DNA of 64,000 nucleotides from Paenibacillus pectinilyticus (GTDB lineage Bacteria > Bacillota > Bacilli > Paenibacillales > NBRC-103111): positions 1,105,276 through 1,169,275 of the forward strand of contig NZ_LYPC01000014.1 in the NCBI RefSeq assembly GCF_001700435.1. The letters run 5' to 3'. Shown here one piece after another: positions 1-9,009 of the stretch (position 1 is its first letter; every line of letters starts with the position of its first letter). Under the pieces are notes generated by a model. The model did not search any database. It was not told where the DNA came from and saw only the letters and a program-made list of their open reading frames with translations. A program made the position numbers and the translations under genes.

Positions 1-653
1 CTGTGCTCAGTCTCAAGCTATTCCCGCATTTCCTCATCAATAGCTTCATTGTGTCTGTTTCCGTGGTCATTCTGTTGCTGACGGTAGTCGCTTTGGCTGC
101 ATTCGGCTTCAGTAAGGCAACATTTCCAGGAGCATCTTCCATTTTTGCAATTTGTTTAATCGGCCTTATGATTCCACCTGTTGCGATGTTAGTCCCCTTG
201 TTTCAAACGGTCAAATCGTTCCACTGGATGAATACCTACATGTCGTTAATTGGTCCAGAAGTCGCGATGAGTATCCCGTTTTCGCTGCTGCTTGCGCGCA
301 ATGCCTTCGATGAGATTCCGAACGAGCTGCTGGAGGCGGCGGAGATGGATGGGGCGAATGCCTGGGGGAAATTTGTTCGCATTATTTTGCCATTAGCTGT
401 GCCTGTTCTGACAACAATTGGGATTCTGGCTTTCCTCAACTCCTGGAATCAGTATTTGTTTCCGCTTGTTTTCATTAATAAAGAGACGATGCTGACCGTG
501 ACGATGGCGCCTAAGTTCTTCATCAATGAATATACATCCGATTATCATAAGGTTTTCGCAGCGCTCGTGCTGATTACGATTCCAATCGTCATCCTATATT
601 TGTTTGGTCAAAAGTATATGCAACGCGGTCTGACAAGCGGCGCCATTAAATAA
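1..653 (+). CDS. Carbohydrate ABC transporter permease, MalG type (5' end outside window)
   Basis: C-terminal 216 residues of an inner-membrane permease of a CUT1-type sugar ABC importer; codons begin at base 3. The EAA loop that contacts the ATPase is visible (EAAEMDGANAWGKF, near residue 111 of the visible part), with hydrophobic segments before and after it and the family's usual ending (YMQRGLTSGAIK). Full-length members are about 270-300 residues, so the start lies upstream of the window; the GTG at base 3 is not taken as the start. Two sulfatases follow on the same strand, the first after 43 bases, which suggests import of a sulfated or otherwise decorated sugar. The substrate-binding protein and first permease should lie just upstream. 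Family confident, substrate unknown. Confidence 0.9.
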   Translation, partial: VLSLKLFPHFLINSFIVSVSVVILLLTVVALAAFGFSKATFPGASSIFAICLIGLMIPPVAMLVPLFQTVKSFHWMNTYMSLIGPEVAMSIPFSLLLARNAFDEIPNELLEAAEMDGANAWGKFVRIILPLAVPVLTTIGILAFLNSWNQYLFPLVFINKETMLTVTMAPKFFINEYTSDYHKVFAALVLITIPIVILYLFGQKYMQRGLTSGAIK

Positions 654-696
654 TCGCGGAAATATTCAGCGTATTCCTTAATAGTAGGAGGCCAAG

Positions 697-2085
697 ATGA
701 GAGAACAACAATCAGAGATACGTAAATCCAATATCCTTTTTCTTATCGCGGATGATCATCGGTTTGATGGGATAGGGGCGTATGGAAATCCGGTCGTGCA
801 AACGCCGGTCTTAGATCAATTAGCTGCTGAAGGGGTGCTATATCAGTCCATCTACACGATGGGCGGCTTAACCGCAGCACTTTGCGTACCTTGCCGAGCA
901 AGCCTGCTGACGGGAACCCATGTTTTTCAGGCTACCGCATCAGAGAAAGAAGTATCACTCGGCCAGACGGAGGATGCATCGCTATGGAACTTGAATCCGG
1001 AGCAAACCTTTTTACCCGAGGTATTCCGTCAGGATGGCTATAGAACGATTGGTATTGGGAAATGGCATAATGGCAAAGAGAGCTTTGCTCGAAGCTTCGC
1101 AGATGGAGCGGGTATTTTCTTTGGCGGCATGGGGGAGCATGTGGGGCTGCCGCTCCACGACTACGACCCTCAGGGTATATATCATCAGGATACCATGTAC
1201 CCTAGTGAAACCTTTTCTTCGGAGTTATTTGCCGATAAGGCCATTGATTTTATTCAAGGGCATGAGGCTGAGGAACCGTTCTTTCTTTATGTGTCGTTCA
1301 CAGCACCGCATGATCCAAGAACGCCGCCGCAAGCGTATTTAGATCGTTACCCGTTAGCGGATATCCCGCTTCCTCCTAATTTTATGACAGAGCACCCGTT
1401 TGATAACGGTGAATTGTCGGTTCGAGATGAACTGCTTGCCTCGATGCCACGCACTTCGGAAGAAATTCGCCAGCATCTGGCTGATTATTATAGTATGATT
1501 ACGCATTTGGATGACCAAATCGGACGTATCTTAGCAGCGTTGAGGGCCAGTCCACACAGTGAGAATACATTGATTGTGTATACGGCCGATCATGGACTTG
1601 CTTTGGGTCAGCACGGTTTATTGGGAAAGCAAAACCTTTACGAGCATAGCATCCATATTCCGCTCATTATGCAAGGGCCAGGGCTGCCACAGGGTCTACA
1701 AGTCAGTGAATTAGGTTGTCAAATGGACATATATCCGACTCTGTGCGAATTGACTGGCAATTCCATTCCCGATAAGGTAGAGGGGCATAGTATGGTACCG
1801 AACGTATTAGGTGAGCGGAATGAGCGTAGAGCGAGTGTATTTTCGGTCTATAAAAATATGCAGCGCATGGTCCATGATGGACGATGGAAATATATTCGTT
1901 ATTCGCAAGCAGGAGACGCGGGTTCGAATCGCACGCAATTGTTTGACTTACTGAACGACCCGTGGGAAATGTCCGATGTGTCGGAGGATCCTGCTATGCA
2001 CGCTCATATTCAACGCTTAGAAGAGGAGCTGCAGGCCTGGCAAAAGGACGTTCAGGACCCCTTACTCCTCCAAAAGAACGCATAA
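697..2085 (+). CDS. Sulfatase, formylglycine-dependent family
   Basis: 462 residues. Predicted to hydrolyse sulfate esters. The signature C-x-P-x-R is present as C63-V-P-C-R67, followed by ASLLTG; C63 would be converted to the catalytic formylglycine. The N-terminal metal site (IADDH, D19/D20) and the C-terminal one (TADHG, near residue 299) are both visible. No signal peptide, so the enzyme is probably cytoplasmic and acts on imported substrate, which fits its place after an ABC permease. An AGGAGG ribosome site lies 7 bases before the ATG. A second, different sulfatase starts 25 bases after the stop, so the two are probably co-transcribed. No formylglycine-generating enzyme or anSME is seen in the window. 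Confidence 0.9.
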   Translation: MREQQSEIRKSNILFLIADDHRFDGIGAYGNPVVQTPVLDQLAAEGVLYQSIYTMGGLTAALCVPCRASLLTGTHVFQATASEKEVSLGQTEDASLWNLNPEQTFLPEVFRQDGYRTIGIGKWHNGKESFARSFADGAGIFFGGMGEHVGLPLHDYDPQGIYHQDTMYPSETFSSELFADKAIDFIQGHEAEEPFFLYVSFTAPHDPRTPPQAYLDRYPLADIPLPPNFMTEHPFDNGELSVRDELLASMPRTSEEIRQHLADYYSMITHLDDQIGRILAALRASPHSENTLIVYTADHGLALGQHGLLGKQNLYEHSIHIPLIMQGPGLPQGLQVSELGCQMDIYPTLCELTGNSIPDKVEGHSMVPNVLGERNERRASVFSVYKNMQRMVHDGRWKYIRYSQAGDAGSNRTQLFDLLNDPWEMSDVSEDPAMHAHIQRLEEELQAWQKDVQDPLLLQKNA

Positions 2086-2110
2086 ATGAAGTGAATGAGG
2101 TGTTTCGTGT

Positions 2111-3439
2111 ATGAGTCGACCTAACTTTTTATTTTTATTTCCAGATACCCATCGAGGAGATTGGATGCCTTATGAGGCGGAGATTGTATCACGCTTAGGG
2201 ATGGAACCGCTGCCGATTCGGATGCCCCATATAGAAGCCTTGATGAAGCAAGGCGTCACGTTTACCCGAGCTGTTACGTCCTCTCCGTTGTGTGCGCCTG
2301 CCCGCGCTTGTCTCGCTTCTGGTTTGCGCTACAATAAGGCGGATGTGGCGGGCAATCATGAGAACTATGACATGTCGCGGAAAACGTTTTACGCTGTTCT
2401 GAAGGAACAGGGGTATCGTGTAGGCGGTGTTGGGAAATTCGATCTTCACAAAGCTACGCATTGGTGGGGGCTGGATGGTTGGATTGACGACCTGGGTGAA
2501 CTCGGTTTCACGGATGGGATTGATAACGCAGGTAAAATCGATGCGATTATTTCGGGGCGGGAAGCTCCGAAGGACCCGTATATGACCTATCTCTACAAAA
2601 ATGGCTGGGCGAATCTCCATTTGAAGGATATGACCAACCGTGGACAACGAACGGATGCGACGGATTTGCCCGACGAGGCCTATTGTGATAACTGGCTAAC
2701 TCGGAATGGGATTGGTATGCTGAAGAGCTTCCCTCAGGATCAGCCTTGGTTTCTTATGGTTAATTTTGTAGGGCCTCATGAACCGTGGGACATCACGCAC
2801 CGCATGAAAGCAGAGTGGGCGGATGTTCCATTTCAGGAGCCCCATGATAGTACGGTTCCCGAAGTAACCTGGAACTCAATTCGGCAGAACTACGCCGCTA
2901 TGCTCGCGAATATTGATCGCAACGTCGGCGAGCTGATCGAGGAAGTGAAGCGCCGAGGTGAGCTGGAGAATACGGTCATCATTTACGCATCTGATCATGG
3001 CGATATGCTTGGCGATTTCAATCTGTTCGGCAAATGCAAGCCGGAGCGGGGTTCCGTGAATATTCCGCTCGTCATCAGCGGACCAGGCATTGTGAAAGAC
3101 ACGTACAGCGACGCGCTGGTGGAACTGCAGGACTTGGCAAGTACAATCGTGCATCTGGCTGGTACTCACATGGCAGAAGCGGCGGATAGTCTCTCCCTCA
3201 AGCCAGTTCTGGCGGGTGAAGAGAAGACGATACGCAGCGTGCAGCTGTCCGGCTTAGACGAAGGCCCTCAGCATCCGAGTCATTGGCGCATGGCTGCTGA
3301 TCAGGAATGGAAACTCATCGTGGAAAGAGACCGACCTGATCGGCTATATCAATTAACATGTGACCCGTGGGAAAGTCAGAATGTGGCAGATGCCCATCCA
3401 GAGAAGGTAGCCGAATTGAAGCAAGCGCTCCAGACGTAA
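2111..3439 (+). CDS. Sulfatase, second copy, formylglycine-dependent family
   Basis: 442 residues. The sulfatase signature is C61-A-P-A-R65, preceded by the metal-binding start PDTHRGD (D12) and followed by the second metal motif ASDHGDMLGD near residue 296. It lacks a signal peptide. It differs clearly from the upstream sulfatase in sequence, including THRGD where the other has DDHR, so the pair probably removes sulfate from different positions or substrates rather than being a recent duplication. The start is the ATG 25 bases after the preceding stop, with a modest GAGGTG ribosome site. Likely the last gene of an ABC importer-sulfatase operon. Specificity cannot be read from the sequence. 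Confidence 0.88.
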   Translation: MSRPNFLFLFPDTHRGDWMPYEAEIVSRLGMEPLPIRMPHIEALMKQGVTFTRAVTSSPLCAPARACLASGLRYNKADVAGNHENYDMSRKTFYAVLKEQGYRVGGVGKFDLHKATHWWGLDGWIDDLGELGFTDGIDNAGKIDAIISGREAPKDPYMTYLYKNGWANLHLKDMTNRGQRTDATDLPDEAYCDNWLTRNGIGMLKSFPQDQPWFLMVNFVGPHEPWDITHRMKAEWADVPFQEPHDSTVPEVTWNSIRQNYAAMLANIDRNVGELIEEVKRRGELENTVIIYASDHGDMLGDFNLFGKCKPERGSVNIPLVISGPGIVKDTYSDALVELQDLASTIVHLAGTHMAEAADSLSLKPVLAGEEKTIRSVQLSGLDEGPQHPSHWRMAADQEWKLIVERDRPDRLYQLTCDPWESQNVADAHPEKVAELKQALQT

Positions 3440-3666
3440 GTATCGGGAGGCAGGGATTAAAGTAAGAGGGTTTTTCGTAAACTCACTTGTGCACGGAACG
3501 TTGCATTACTATTGCGTTCGTCCAATCTGACTTCCTATGGGATGTCCGGCAAAGTGTGGAACGATACGCAGATGGCTCAAGAGCTTGGCCTCTTTCAGTG
3601 GTACTTCTGACTCCAAGGGTTTTGTAGCGCGAGCAACGCCGTAATCGGCAATAATGGATGTAAGCA
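3440..3666. other. Intergenic stretch without a recognisable gene
   Basis: About 230 bases between the second sulfatase and the hairpin at 3668. A short reverse-strand reading frame runs through part of it without a ribosome site or recognisable motif. Another reverse frame reads as about 48 protein-like residues before a stop, which could be a gene remnant, but I cannot assign it to a family. Confidence 0.4.
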
Positions 3667-3667
3667 A

Positions 3668-3712
3668 AAATCCCCTGTGAAAACAATGCTCGCATTGTTC
3701 ACAGGGGATTTA
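3668..3712. terminator. Bidirectional intrinsic terminator
   Basis: A long, near-perfect inverted repeat with arms AAATCCCCTGTGA / TCACAGGGGATTT and an inner stem AACAATG / CATTGTT around a four-base loop. It lies between the convergent sulfatase and lipoprotein genes. The T-run is better on the minus-strand side (GGGGATTTTTGC), so it mainly ends the lipoprotein gene. Confidence 0.8.
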
Positions 3713-3723
3713 TTGTTTAGAAC

Positions 3724-4269
3724 CTATTGTACCTCAGACACGAGGAATTTATCGTTTACTTTTTTAGTCGTATACGTAACGCCGTCTTTGGTTGAGAATT
3801 TCACAAGATCTGCTGTATTCGCTTTATCAAATGTGATCTCTTCTTTTTTGGTGTCCAACAAATTGGACTTGAAGTACGATTTGGTGTTCGTCAGGAACGC
3901 CGCGCCTGCTTTCGCATCAGTTACATAATAATTCACCAACGTATCTAGCATTGATGTATCAAAGTAGTTACCTAAAAATTTCTTAGCTGTTTCTTTATCT
4001 GTCGCTGCAATTGGATTCACTATGAATGCGCCATCAGCTGATTTGGCCTCTGCAAATAAGTAATCTACTTTCTCGCGAGCTATTCTAGCGGCGATATAGC
4101 CCTTCATGTTCGTTGTATCTTGCGATACAGCAGACGCTTGTGGAGCTGCAGTTGCCGTTGCTGTAGCAGCAGGGCTTGGTGAAGTTGTGGAATCTTTAGA
4201 GGAACATGCTGCTCCTGTTACTGCCATTGTGAGTATAAGAAGACCAGCAGCCGTTTTTTTTAATGTCAT
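3724..4269 (-). CDS. Lipoprotein of unknown function
   Basis: 181 residues from the ATG at 4269, which has a GAGGTG ribosome site; an in-frame ATG 15 bases upstream lacks one. The N-terminus is a lipoprotein signal peptide: MTLKK, a hydrophobic stretch and a lipobox ending TGAAC-SS. A low-complexity Ser/Thr/Ala/Pro linker of about 30 residues follows, probably spanning the cell wall. The remaining 130 residues form a small soluble domain with no motif I recognise; its spacing resembles the small NTF2-like lipoproteins common in Paenibacillus, but this is a guess. Monocistronic, convergent with the sulfatases, ending at the hairpin at 3668-3712. Confidence 0.75.
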   Translation of the reverse strand: MTLKKTAAGLLILTMAVTGAACSSKDSTTSPSPAATATATAAPQASAVSQDTTNMKGYIAARIAREKVDYLFAEAKSADGAFIVNPIAATDKETAKKFLGNYFDTSMLDTLVNYYVTDAKAGAAFLTNTKSYFKSNLLDTKKEEITFDKANTADLVKFSTKDGVTYTTKKVNDKFLVSEVQ

Positions 4270-4284
4270 TTCGGTACACCTCAT

Positions 4285-4494
4285 CGTTATTGAAATTCTA
4301 ACTTATATTGCCAAATCATCCGAATTCTATCTTATAGGATGGCCAGCAATATAAAAATATAAACGATTAGGGTGTTTATTGCAAATTATGGAGGGAACGT
4401 ACGATCTTATTCTTGGTGAATTTGTAGCTTGATCAACATGATAGCGTTTTTATTTGTGACAAAATAAAAGGGTAGTGAGGGAGGGGGATTTCAT
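4285..4494. other. Intergenic region with no recognisable gene
   Basis: AT-rich sequence upstream of the lipoprotein gene. It should hold that gene's promoter, but I cannot pick -35 and -10 elements with confidence. A degenerate repeat begins at about 4495. Confidence 0.4.
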
Positions 4495-4690
4495 ATAACT
4501 GGATTATATACAGGAAAAATCATCGATTTCAGCTGTTTGATGCAAATAACTGGAAAACCTGACTGTAAATGAGTCGATTTTTTGTCCAAATTCCGAATTT
4601 ATGAGATTTAGCTAGAGGAAATCCATTTGATTTAGAAATCTGGCTAATTTTATCCAATTTAGATACTGGGAATCCAGTTATTTAAATCTG
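4495..4690. repeat. Degenerate ~52-bp-period hairpin repeats
   Basis: Diverged copies of an element with a core like AACTGGAAAACC. The motif ATAACTGGA recurs at 4495 and 4546, 51 bases apart, and related cores (CTAGAGGAAATCC and the palindrome-like ACTGGGAATCCAGT) follow near 4611 and 4664. The period and the core (ACTGG / CC around an A/T-rich centre) match the well-preserved arrays at 36.0-36.7 and 37.6-38.1 kb, so I regard this as an eroded member of the same intergenic family. Confidence 0.5.
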
Positions 4691-4703
4691 CCATTGTCAC
4701 GCT

Positions 4704-5657
4704 CTACAAATAAGGCGTCTGCCTTAAATCTTCGATTTCATCTCGCAGCCCCGTGCGTAAATCGATTTTGGGCTCATAACCAAGGAGTACCTGTGCTTTG
4801 GAGATATCGGCCCATGTGTGCCGGGGCTCTCCAGTGGCTTTGCCCATAAATTGTCTGTCTATGCGATGACCGAAAAGCTCCTCCAGCATGGCGATGCAGT
4901 CTAGGACGGATGCTCGTTCCTTACCGCCAATATTGATCGTTTCCCCTATGATGTTCTCGGCATATGCGGTTGCAGTAATCGCTTCTACACAATCCTTTAC
5001 ATACGTAAAATCGCGGGTTTGCAGTCCGTCACCATGGATGGGGATTGGTTTATTCTGACGAATATGCTGGATGAATCGGTGAAACGCCATATCAGGGCGC
5101 TGTCTTGGCCCATACACCGTGAAGAAACGCAAAACAACAACAGGGACCCCAACATTATGCGCATATACCTTGCATAATTGCTCACCTGTCAGCTTGCTTA
5201 CGCCATAGGGGGAGAGCGGAGCTGTGATAGCATCTTCGTTCACTTGATTCGTTTTCTCGCCATAAACGGAAGAAGTGGAGGCGTAGACGAATTTCTTAAT
5301 CGGATATTTGGAGCAGCCTTCGAGCAAGCGCTGAGTGGCTTCGATGTTGTTGGTAACGTAGGTTTTGAACTCTTCCCCCCAGCTGGACCGCACGCCAGGC
5401 ATGCCGGCTAAGTGATAGACCACATCCACTTGGGGAAGAATGTCGTCCCAGTTCGCTTCAAGTAAATCCTGTTGGAGATAAGTGAAGCGGTTGTGCAAAA
5501 GAAGGTGACGAAGATTGTATTCCCGTACATTGACAGGCGTTGGTGATTTCGCAATGAGAGCATCAAGTCCAACCACTTCATGCGTAGGATCTTGCAGCAG
5601 TCGCTCACAAAGATGCGATCCGATGAATCCGGCGGCACCTGTGACTAGTATTTTCAT
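4704..5657 (-). CDS. NAD-dependent nucleotide-sugar epimerase (extended SDR)
   Basis: 317 residues from the ATG at 5657, chosen because AAAGGAG lies 11 bases upstream and the Rossmann motif follows at once (KILVTGAAGFIG); the reading frame extends further upstream without a better ribosome site. The catalytic Y151-x-x-x-K155 (YGVSK) and the preceding STSSVYG are those of UDP-glucose/UDP-glucuronate 4-epimerases and related enzymes, as is LRFFTVYGPRQRPD. Third gene of an operon with a nucleotidyltransferase and UDP-glucose 6-dehydrogenase, so UDP-glucuronate to UDP-galacturonate is the likeliest reaction; UDP-glucose 4-epimerase is the alternative. Cytoplasmic. Confidence 0.85.
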   Translation of the reverse strand: MKILVTGAAGFIGSHLCERLLQDPTHEVVGLDALIAKSPTPVNVREYNLRHLLLHNRFTYLQQDLLEANWDDILPQVDVVYHLAGMPGVRSSWGEEFKTYVTNNIEATQRLLEGCSKYPIKKFVYASTSSVYGEKTNQVNEDAITAPLSPYGVSKLTGEQLCKVYAHNVGVPVVVLRFFTVYGPRQRPDMAFHRFIQHIRQNKPIPIHGDGLQTRDFTYVKDCVEAITATAYAENIIGETINIGGKERASVLDCIAMLEELFGHRIDRQFMGKATGEPRHTWADISKAQVLLGYEPKIDLRTGLRDEIEDLRQTPYL

Positions 5658-5685
5658 AGCTAGAAAACTCCTTTCATGAAATGGT

Positions 5686-6978
5686 TTAGCGATTTCCAAT
5701 GCCGTAATAGTAAAATCCGAGATCAGTAAGTGATTTACCATCCAGTTTATTTCTGCCATCGAAAATGAAGTAATCTCCCATCACCGATCGCAATTGTGAC
5801 CAATTTGCTCCGATATAGTCGGTCCATTCAGAACAGAGGATGATGGCATCCGCACCATCCAAGGTGTCTTCTAGGGAGTCAAACTGTTGTACAAATTCTC
5901 CTTGTAAATAAGAAGGAAGTTTAGCGATCGGGTCATGTACACGAAGGATGGCTTGTTTTTCCAACAAGTGTTGCATAATGGCAAGGGAAGGGGCTTCTCT
6001 TAAATCATCTGTATTGGGCTTAAATGAAATGCCAAGAATCGCGATTGTTCTGTGGTCAAAGCCTCCAAGCTTTTCCTCCCACACGTTCAGAAAATAAGAA
6101 GCCTGCGAGTTGTTAACTTCCGTAACTTTTTCAAGAATACTAAGTTGGATGTCGTTCTCTTTGGCCGTATAAAGCAAAGCTTTACTATCCTTGGGGAAAC
6201 AGGAGCCCCCATAACCGATTCCTGCTCTAAGGAAGTGAGGTCCTATGCGGTGATCCATGCCCATGCCTTTCGTAACGTCTGAGATGTTTACCCCGATCTT
6301 GTCACAAAGCCTAGATAATTCATTGACATACGAAATCTTCGTAGCTAGGAAGGCATTTGAAGCATATTTAATCATTTCCGCTGTTTTGGGTTTGGTGACG
6401 AGGACAGGGGCATTAATCGAACGATATAAAGTTTTGAGCGTATCCACGGCTTGCTTACTGTTACTGCCAATGATAATCCGGTCAGGATGCAGAGAATCAT
6501 AGAGCGCGCTGCCTTCGCGCAGAAACTCTGGATTGGACACCACATCGAAAGGATGCGGGGACGTTTGTGCTTCGCGAATCCATTGGCGCACTTTGCGATT
6601 CGTATCTATAGGAACTGTGCTTTTAACAGCAACCAGCTTATAATCATTCATATTTGTGCCGATGTGTTCAGCGACATTACGTACGTATTGAAGATCAGCG
6701 CTTCCATTAATATCTGAAGGTGTTCCTACACAAAGGAAAATAACGCTATGTTCACGGATCGCCTGAATAGGGTCTGAAGTGAAACGGATATTGTCCGATT
6801 GGAGGTGTTGACTCAACAAAATGTCTAATCCAGGCTCATAGAATGAAAGCTTGCCCTCAGATAGGGACTGTATTTTCAAAGCATCTGTATCTAACCCAGT
6901 TACCTTCCAACCTAGTTCAGCAAAAACTAACCCCGTAGTAACGCCCACATAGCCCATTCCGATAATTAAAATGTTCAT
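5686..6978 (-). CDS. UDP-glucose 6-dehydrogenase
   Basis: 430 residues. Oxidises UDP-glucose to UDP-glucuronate with two NAD+. The N-terminal NAD-binding motif is GMGYVG (residues 7-12), the invariant FLCVGTP and STVP loops are present, and the catalytic cysteine is C260 in GYGGSCFPKD; the conserved lysine before it lies in EMIKYASNAF (about 204). Length and motifs match TuaD/Ugd. A GDP-mannose dehydrogenase shares the fold, but the epimerase neighbour favours the UDP enzyme. Its start overlaps the stop of the upstream nucleotidyltransferase by four bases (ATGA), so the two are translationally coupled. Confidence 0.92.
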   Translation of the reverse strand: MNILIIGMGYVGVTTGLVFAELGWKVTGLDTDALKIQSLSEGKLSFYEPGLDILLSQHLQSDNIRFTSDPIQAIREHSVIFLCVGTPSDINGSADLQYVRNVAEHIGTNMNDYKLVAVKSTVPIDTNRKVRQWIREAQTSPHPFDVVSNPEFLREGSALYDSLHPDRIIIGSNSKQAVDTLKTLYRSINAPVLVTKPKTAEMIKYASNAFLATKISYVNELSRLCDKIGVNISDVTKGMGMDHRIGPHFLRAGIGYGGSCFPKDSKALLYTAKENDIQLSILEKVTEVNNSQASYFLNVWEEKLGGFDHRTIAILGISFKPNTDDLREAPSLAIMQHLLEKQAILRVHDPIAKLPSYLQGEFVQQFDSLEDTLDGADAIILCSEWTDYIGANWSQLRSVMGDYFIFDGRNKLDGKSLTDLGFYYYGIGNR

Positions 6979-7964
6979 TTTCCTGACCCTCCGTTGCTTT
7001 GTATAAAAACAGACTGTGGACTAATAATCGAGTTCGTCATGGGATAATGATTCGGATTCAGAATGGCATACTCGAGCAAAATACTGTTCTCCAGGGTGCA
7101 GCTTTCGAGTTTAACATTGGGACCGATCGTCACATAGGGACCGATGACACAGTCGATTAATTCTGCACTTGGATCTATACAAGATGGATGGATAATTACA
7201 GTTCTAATATGTGTGTCGCTCACACTGTAATCCAATGTACCTTCTTCTTCCATCTGATCTAGCATCCATTTATTGGCCCCTAACCAGCCATCCATCGTAC
7301 CTACATCGGAGAAGTTTTTATCTGTTATTTGATAGGCGACTGAATATTGGTGATGTATCAACCACTGAATCGCATCCGTAATTTCGTACTCGCCACGGGC
7401 AGAGGGACTGATCGCATGAATCGCTTTGAATATGCTAGGCTTAAAAGCATAAGCCCCCAGCACGGCAAGGTTGGACTTGGGTACTGTTGGTTTCTCTACG
7501 AGTGCTATGATGGTGTCCCCGTCGACTTCTGCAATACCAAAATCTTTCGGATTCGCGACTTCGCGTAATAGAATAGCTGCATCGTGCCCTTCCTCTGTAA
7601 TCGCGTGACATAAGCCATCTAGCTTTTGTGTGATCAAATTATCACCGAGCATTAAGACGAATGATTCACCTGCTATGAAAGGCTCCGAATATTTCACGGC
7701 GTCTGAGATGCCTAAGGGGTCTTTTTGAAATATATACGTAATACGAACCTGCCATCGCTCGCCAAGGCCTACTTCTTCCATAAACATGTCATAGTGATTG
7801 CGCCGGATCACGATGCCAATTTCGTAAATACCTAACTCGACCAACTTCTCAATTCCGTAAAAAATAAGCGGTTTATTAGCCACAGGAAGCAATCCCTTCG
7901 GCTTAATATTAGAGAATGGCTGGAGTCGAGTGCCCTTACCCGCACAAAGAATTAATCCTTTCAT
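6975..7964 (-). CDS. Sugar-1-phosphate nucleotidyltransferase
   Basis: 329 residues. Joins a nucleoside triphosphate to a sugar 1-phosphate. The signature AGKGTRLQPF and the following KPKGLLPVANKPL are the NTP- and Mg-binding elements of the RmlA/GalU family, and VEKP is present. After the catalytic domain (about residues 1-235) there is a tail of short hexapeptide-like turns (residues about 260-315) suggesting a left-handed beta-helix, as in the long RmlA-like glucose-1-phosphate thymidylyl/uridylyltransferases. AAGGAGG precedes the ATG. First gene of the nucleotide-sugar operon and probably makes UDP-glucose for the dehydrogenase downstream; dTDP-glucose cannot be excluded. Confidence 0.88.
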   Translation of the reverse strand: MKGLILCAGKGTRLQPFSNIKPKGLLPVANKPLIFYGIEKLVELGIYEIGIVIRRNHYDMFMEEVGLGERWQVRITYIFQKDPLGISDAVKYSEPFIAGESFVLMLGDNLITQKLDGLCHAITEEGHDAAILLREVANPKDFGIAEVDGDTIIALVEKPTVPKSNLAVLGAYAFKPSIFKAIHAISPSARGEYEITDAIQWLIHHQYSVAYQITDKNFSDVGTMDGWLGANKWMLDQMEEEGTLDYSVSDTHIRTVIIHPSCIDPSAELIDCVIGPYVTIGPNVKLESCTLENSILLEYAILNPNHYPMTNSIISPQSVFIQSNGGSGK

Positions 7965-8000
7965 AGCTATGACCTCCTTGTCTGCTTATAGACCTATTGT

Positions 8001-8009
8001 TAATTTATG
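8001..8009 (-). promoter_or_regulatory. Possible sporulation-sigma -10 (CATAnnnTA) for the nucleotide-sugar operon
   Basis: The minus strand reads CATAAATTA, matching the -10 consensus CATAnnnTA of sigma-E/sigma-K promoters, 37 bases before the ATG at 7964. No convincing -35 was seen, so this is weak on its own; it matters because similar elements precede the acidic protein and collagen-like genes. Confidence 0.3.
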
Positions 8010-8148
8010 ATGAAAAATCTTAATTGGAAGGGCGATTAGCAAGGTACGTTCCGCTTTCTAACTGTTATTTTTTGCATATCGTGCTTCTGGGACAAATACA
8101 ATCCGCAAATCTACGTGATCAACAGCCTAAGCATGGCTACAGGAAAAT

Positions 8149-8157
8149 CATAGTATA
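8149..8157 (+). promoter_or_regulatory. Possible sporulation-sigma -10 (CATAGTATA) for the acidic protein gene
   Basis: CATAGTATA fits CATAnnnTA and ends 43 bases before the ATG at 8200. The identical nine bases occur in front of the collagen-like gene (46649-46657, minus strand). No clear -35 was seen. Confidence 0.3.
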
Positions 8158-8199
8158 CAGAGAGACAATATAAGTGTCGCACTCGACAGAGGGAGAGGA

Positions 8200-9009
8200 A
8201 TGATTAATTTGCTAGATCTGGACGCAATTAAAAGCTATTTAAAAGGAAATGCAGAGGTAGTTGAAATCAAAGTGGAGTTTATCAACGGGGACAAGATGAG
8301 TCTTGATTTGGATGAAGTTGAAATGAGAGATGAGGCTATTCGTGCATTTCTTGGAGAACTTGATTGGGATTTAGTCGATGAAGTAGAAGTTGAACTTGCT
8401 GACGGCACCAAAAAGGAGTTTGGTGAAGAGGACGACGAAGATGACGAGGAAGAAGATGGAGATACAGACGGGGAAGACGACGAAGAAGATGAAGATGAAG
8501 AAGATGGAGATACAGATGAAGAAGACGACGAAGATGAAGACGAAGATGAAGACGATGATTCAGATGATGAAGTAACAATATCGGCATTAGGTGGAGATGA
8601 CGAAGAAGAGTCCGACGAAGATGACGAAGAAGAGTCTGATGATGAAGACGAAGAAGAGTCTGATGAAGATGACGAAGAAGAGTCCGACGAAGATGACGAA
8701 GAAGAGTCCGACGATGAAGACGAAGAAGAGTCCGACGAAGATGACGAAGAAGAGTCCGACGATGAAGACGAAGAAGAGTCCGACGAAGATGACGAAGAAG
8801 AGTCTGATGATGAAGACGAAGAAGAGTCCGACGAAGATGACGAAGAAGAGTCTGACGATGAAGACGAAGAAGAGTCCGATGATGAAGACGAGGAAGAGTC
8901 TGACGATGAAGACGAAGAAGAGTCCGATGATGAAGACGAGGAAGAGTCCGATGATGAAGACGAAGAAGAGTCTGACGATGAAGACGAAGAAGAGTCTGAC
9001 GAGGACTAA
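8200..9009 (+). CDS. Acidic Asp/Glu/Ser octapeptide-repeat protein
   Basis: 269 residues. Residues 1-75 form a small mixed domain (LLDLDAIKSYLKG, then alternating strands such as VEIKVEFINGD and VEVELADGTKKEF). The rest is almost only Asp and Glu; from about residue 135 to the end it is a tandem octapeptide of the type DEEESDDE, about 17 units with one serine every eight residues. Each serine is followed by acidic residues, as in substrates of acidophilic kinases. Such a polyanion could bind Ca2+ or basic proteins. A GGGAGAGG ribosome site precedes the ATG. It sits between the nucleotide-sugar operon and two spore-coat-type genes, one coding for a protein with a very basic tail. Function unknown; a spore-surface structural role is my inference. 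Confidence 0.8.
   Translation: MINLLDLDAIKSYLKGNAEVVEIKVEFINGDKMSLDLDEVEMRDEAIRAFLGELDWDLVDEVEVELADGTKKEFGEEDDEDDEEEDGDTDGEDDEEDEDEEDGDTDEEDDEDEDEDEDDDSDDEVTISALGGDDEEESDEDDEEESDDEDEEESDEDDEEESDEDDEEESDDEDEEESDEDDEEESDDEDEEESDEDDEEESDDEDEEESDEDDEEESDDEDEEESDDEDEEESDDEDEEESDDEDEEESDDEDEEESDDEDEEESDED
8598..9006 (+). repeat. 24-bp tandem repeat coding for acidic octapeptides
   Basis: About 17 copies of a 24-bp unit such as GACGAAGAAGAGTCCGACGA with small synonymous and Asp/Glu variants. Exact copies alternate (DEDD and DDED forms), pointing to growth by duplication of 48-bp double units. Confidence 0.85.
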
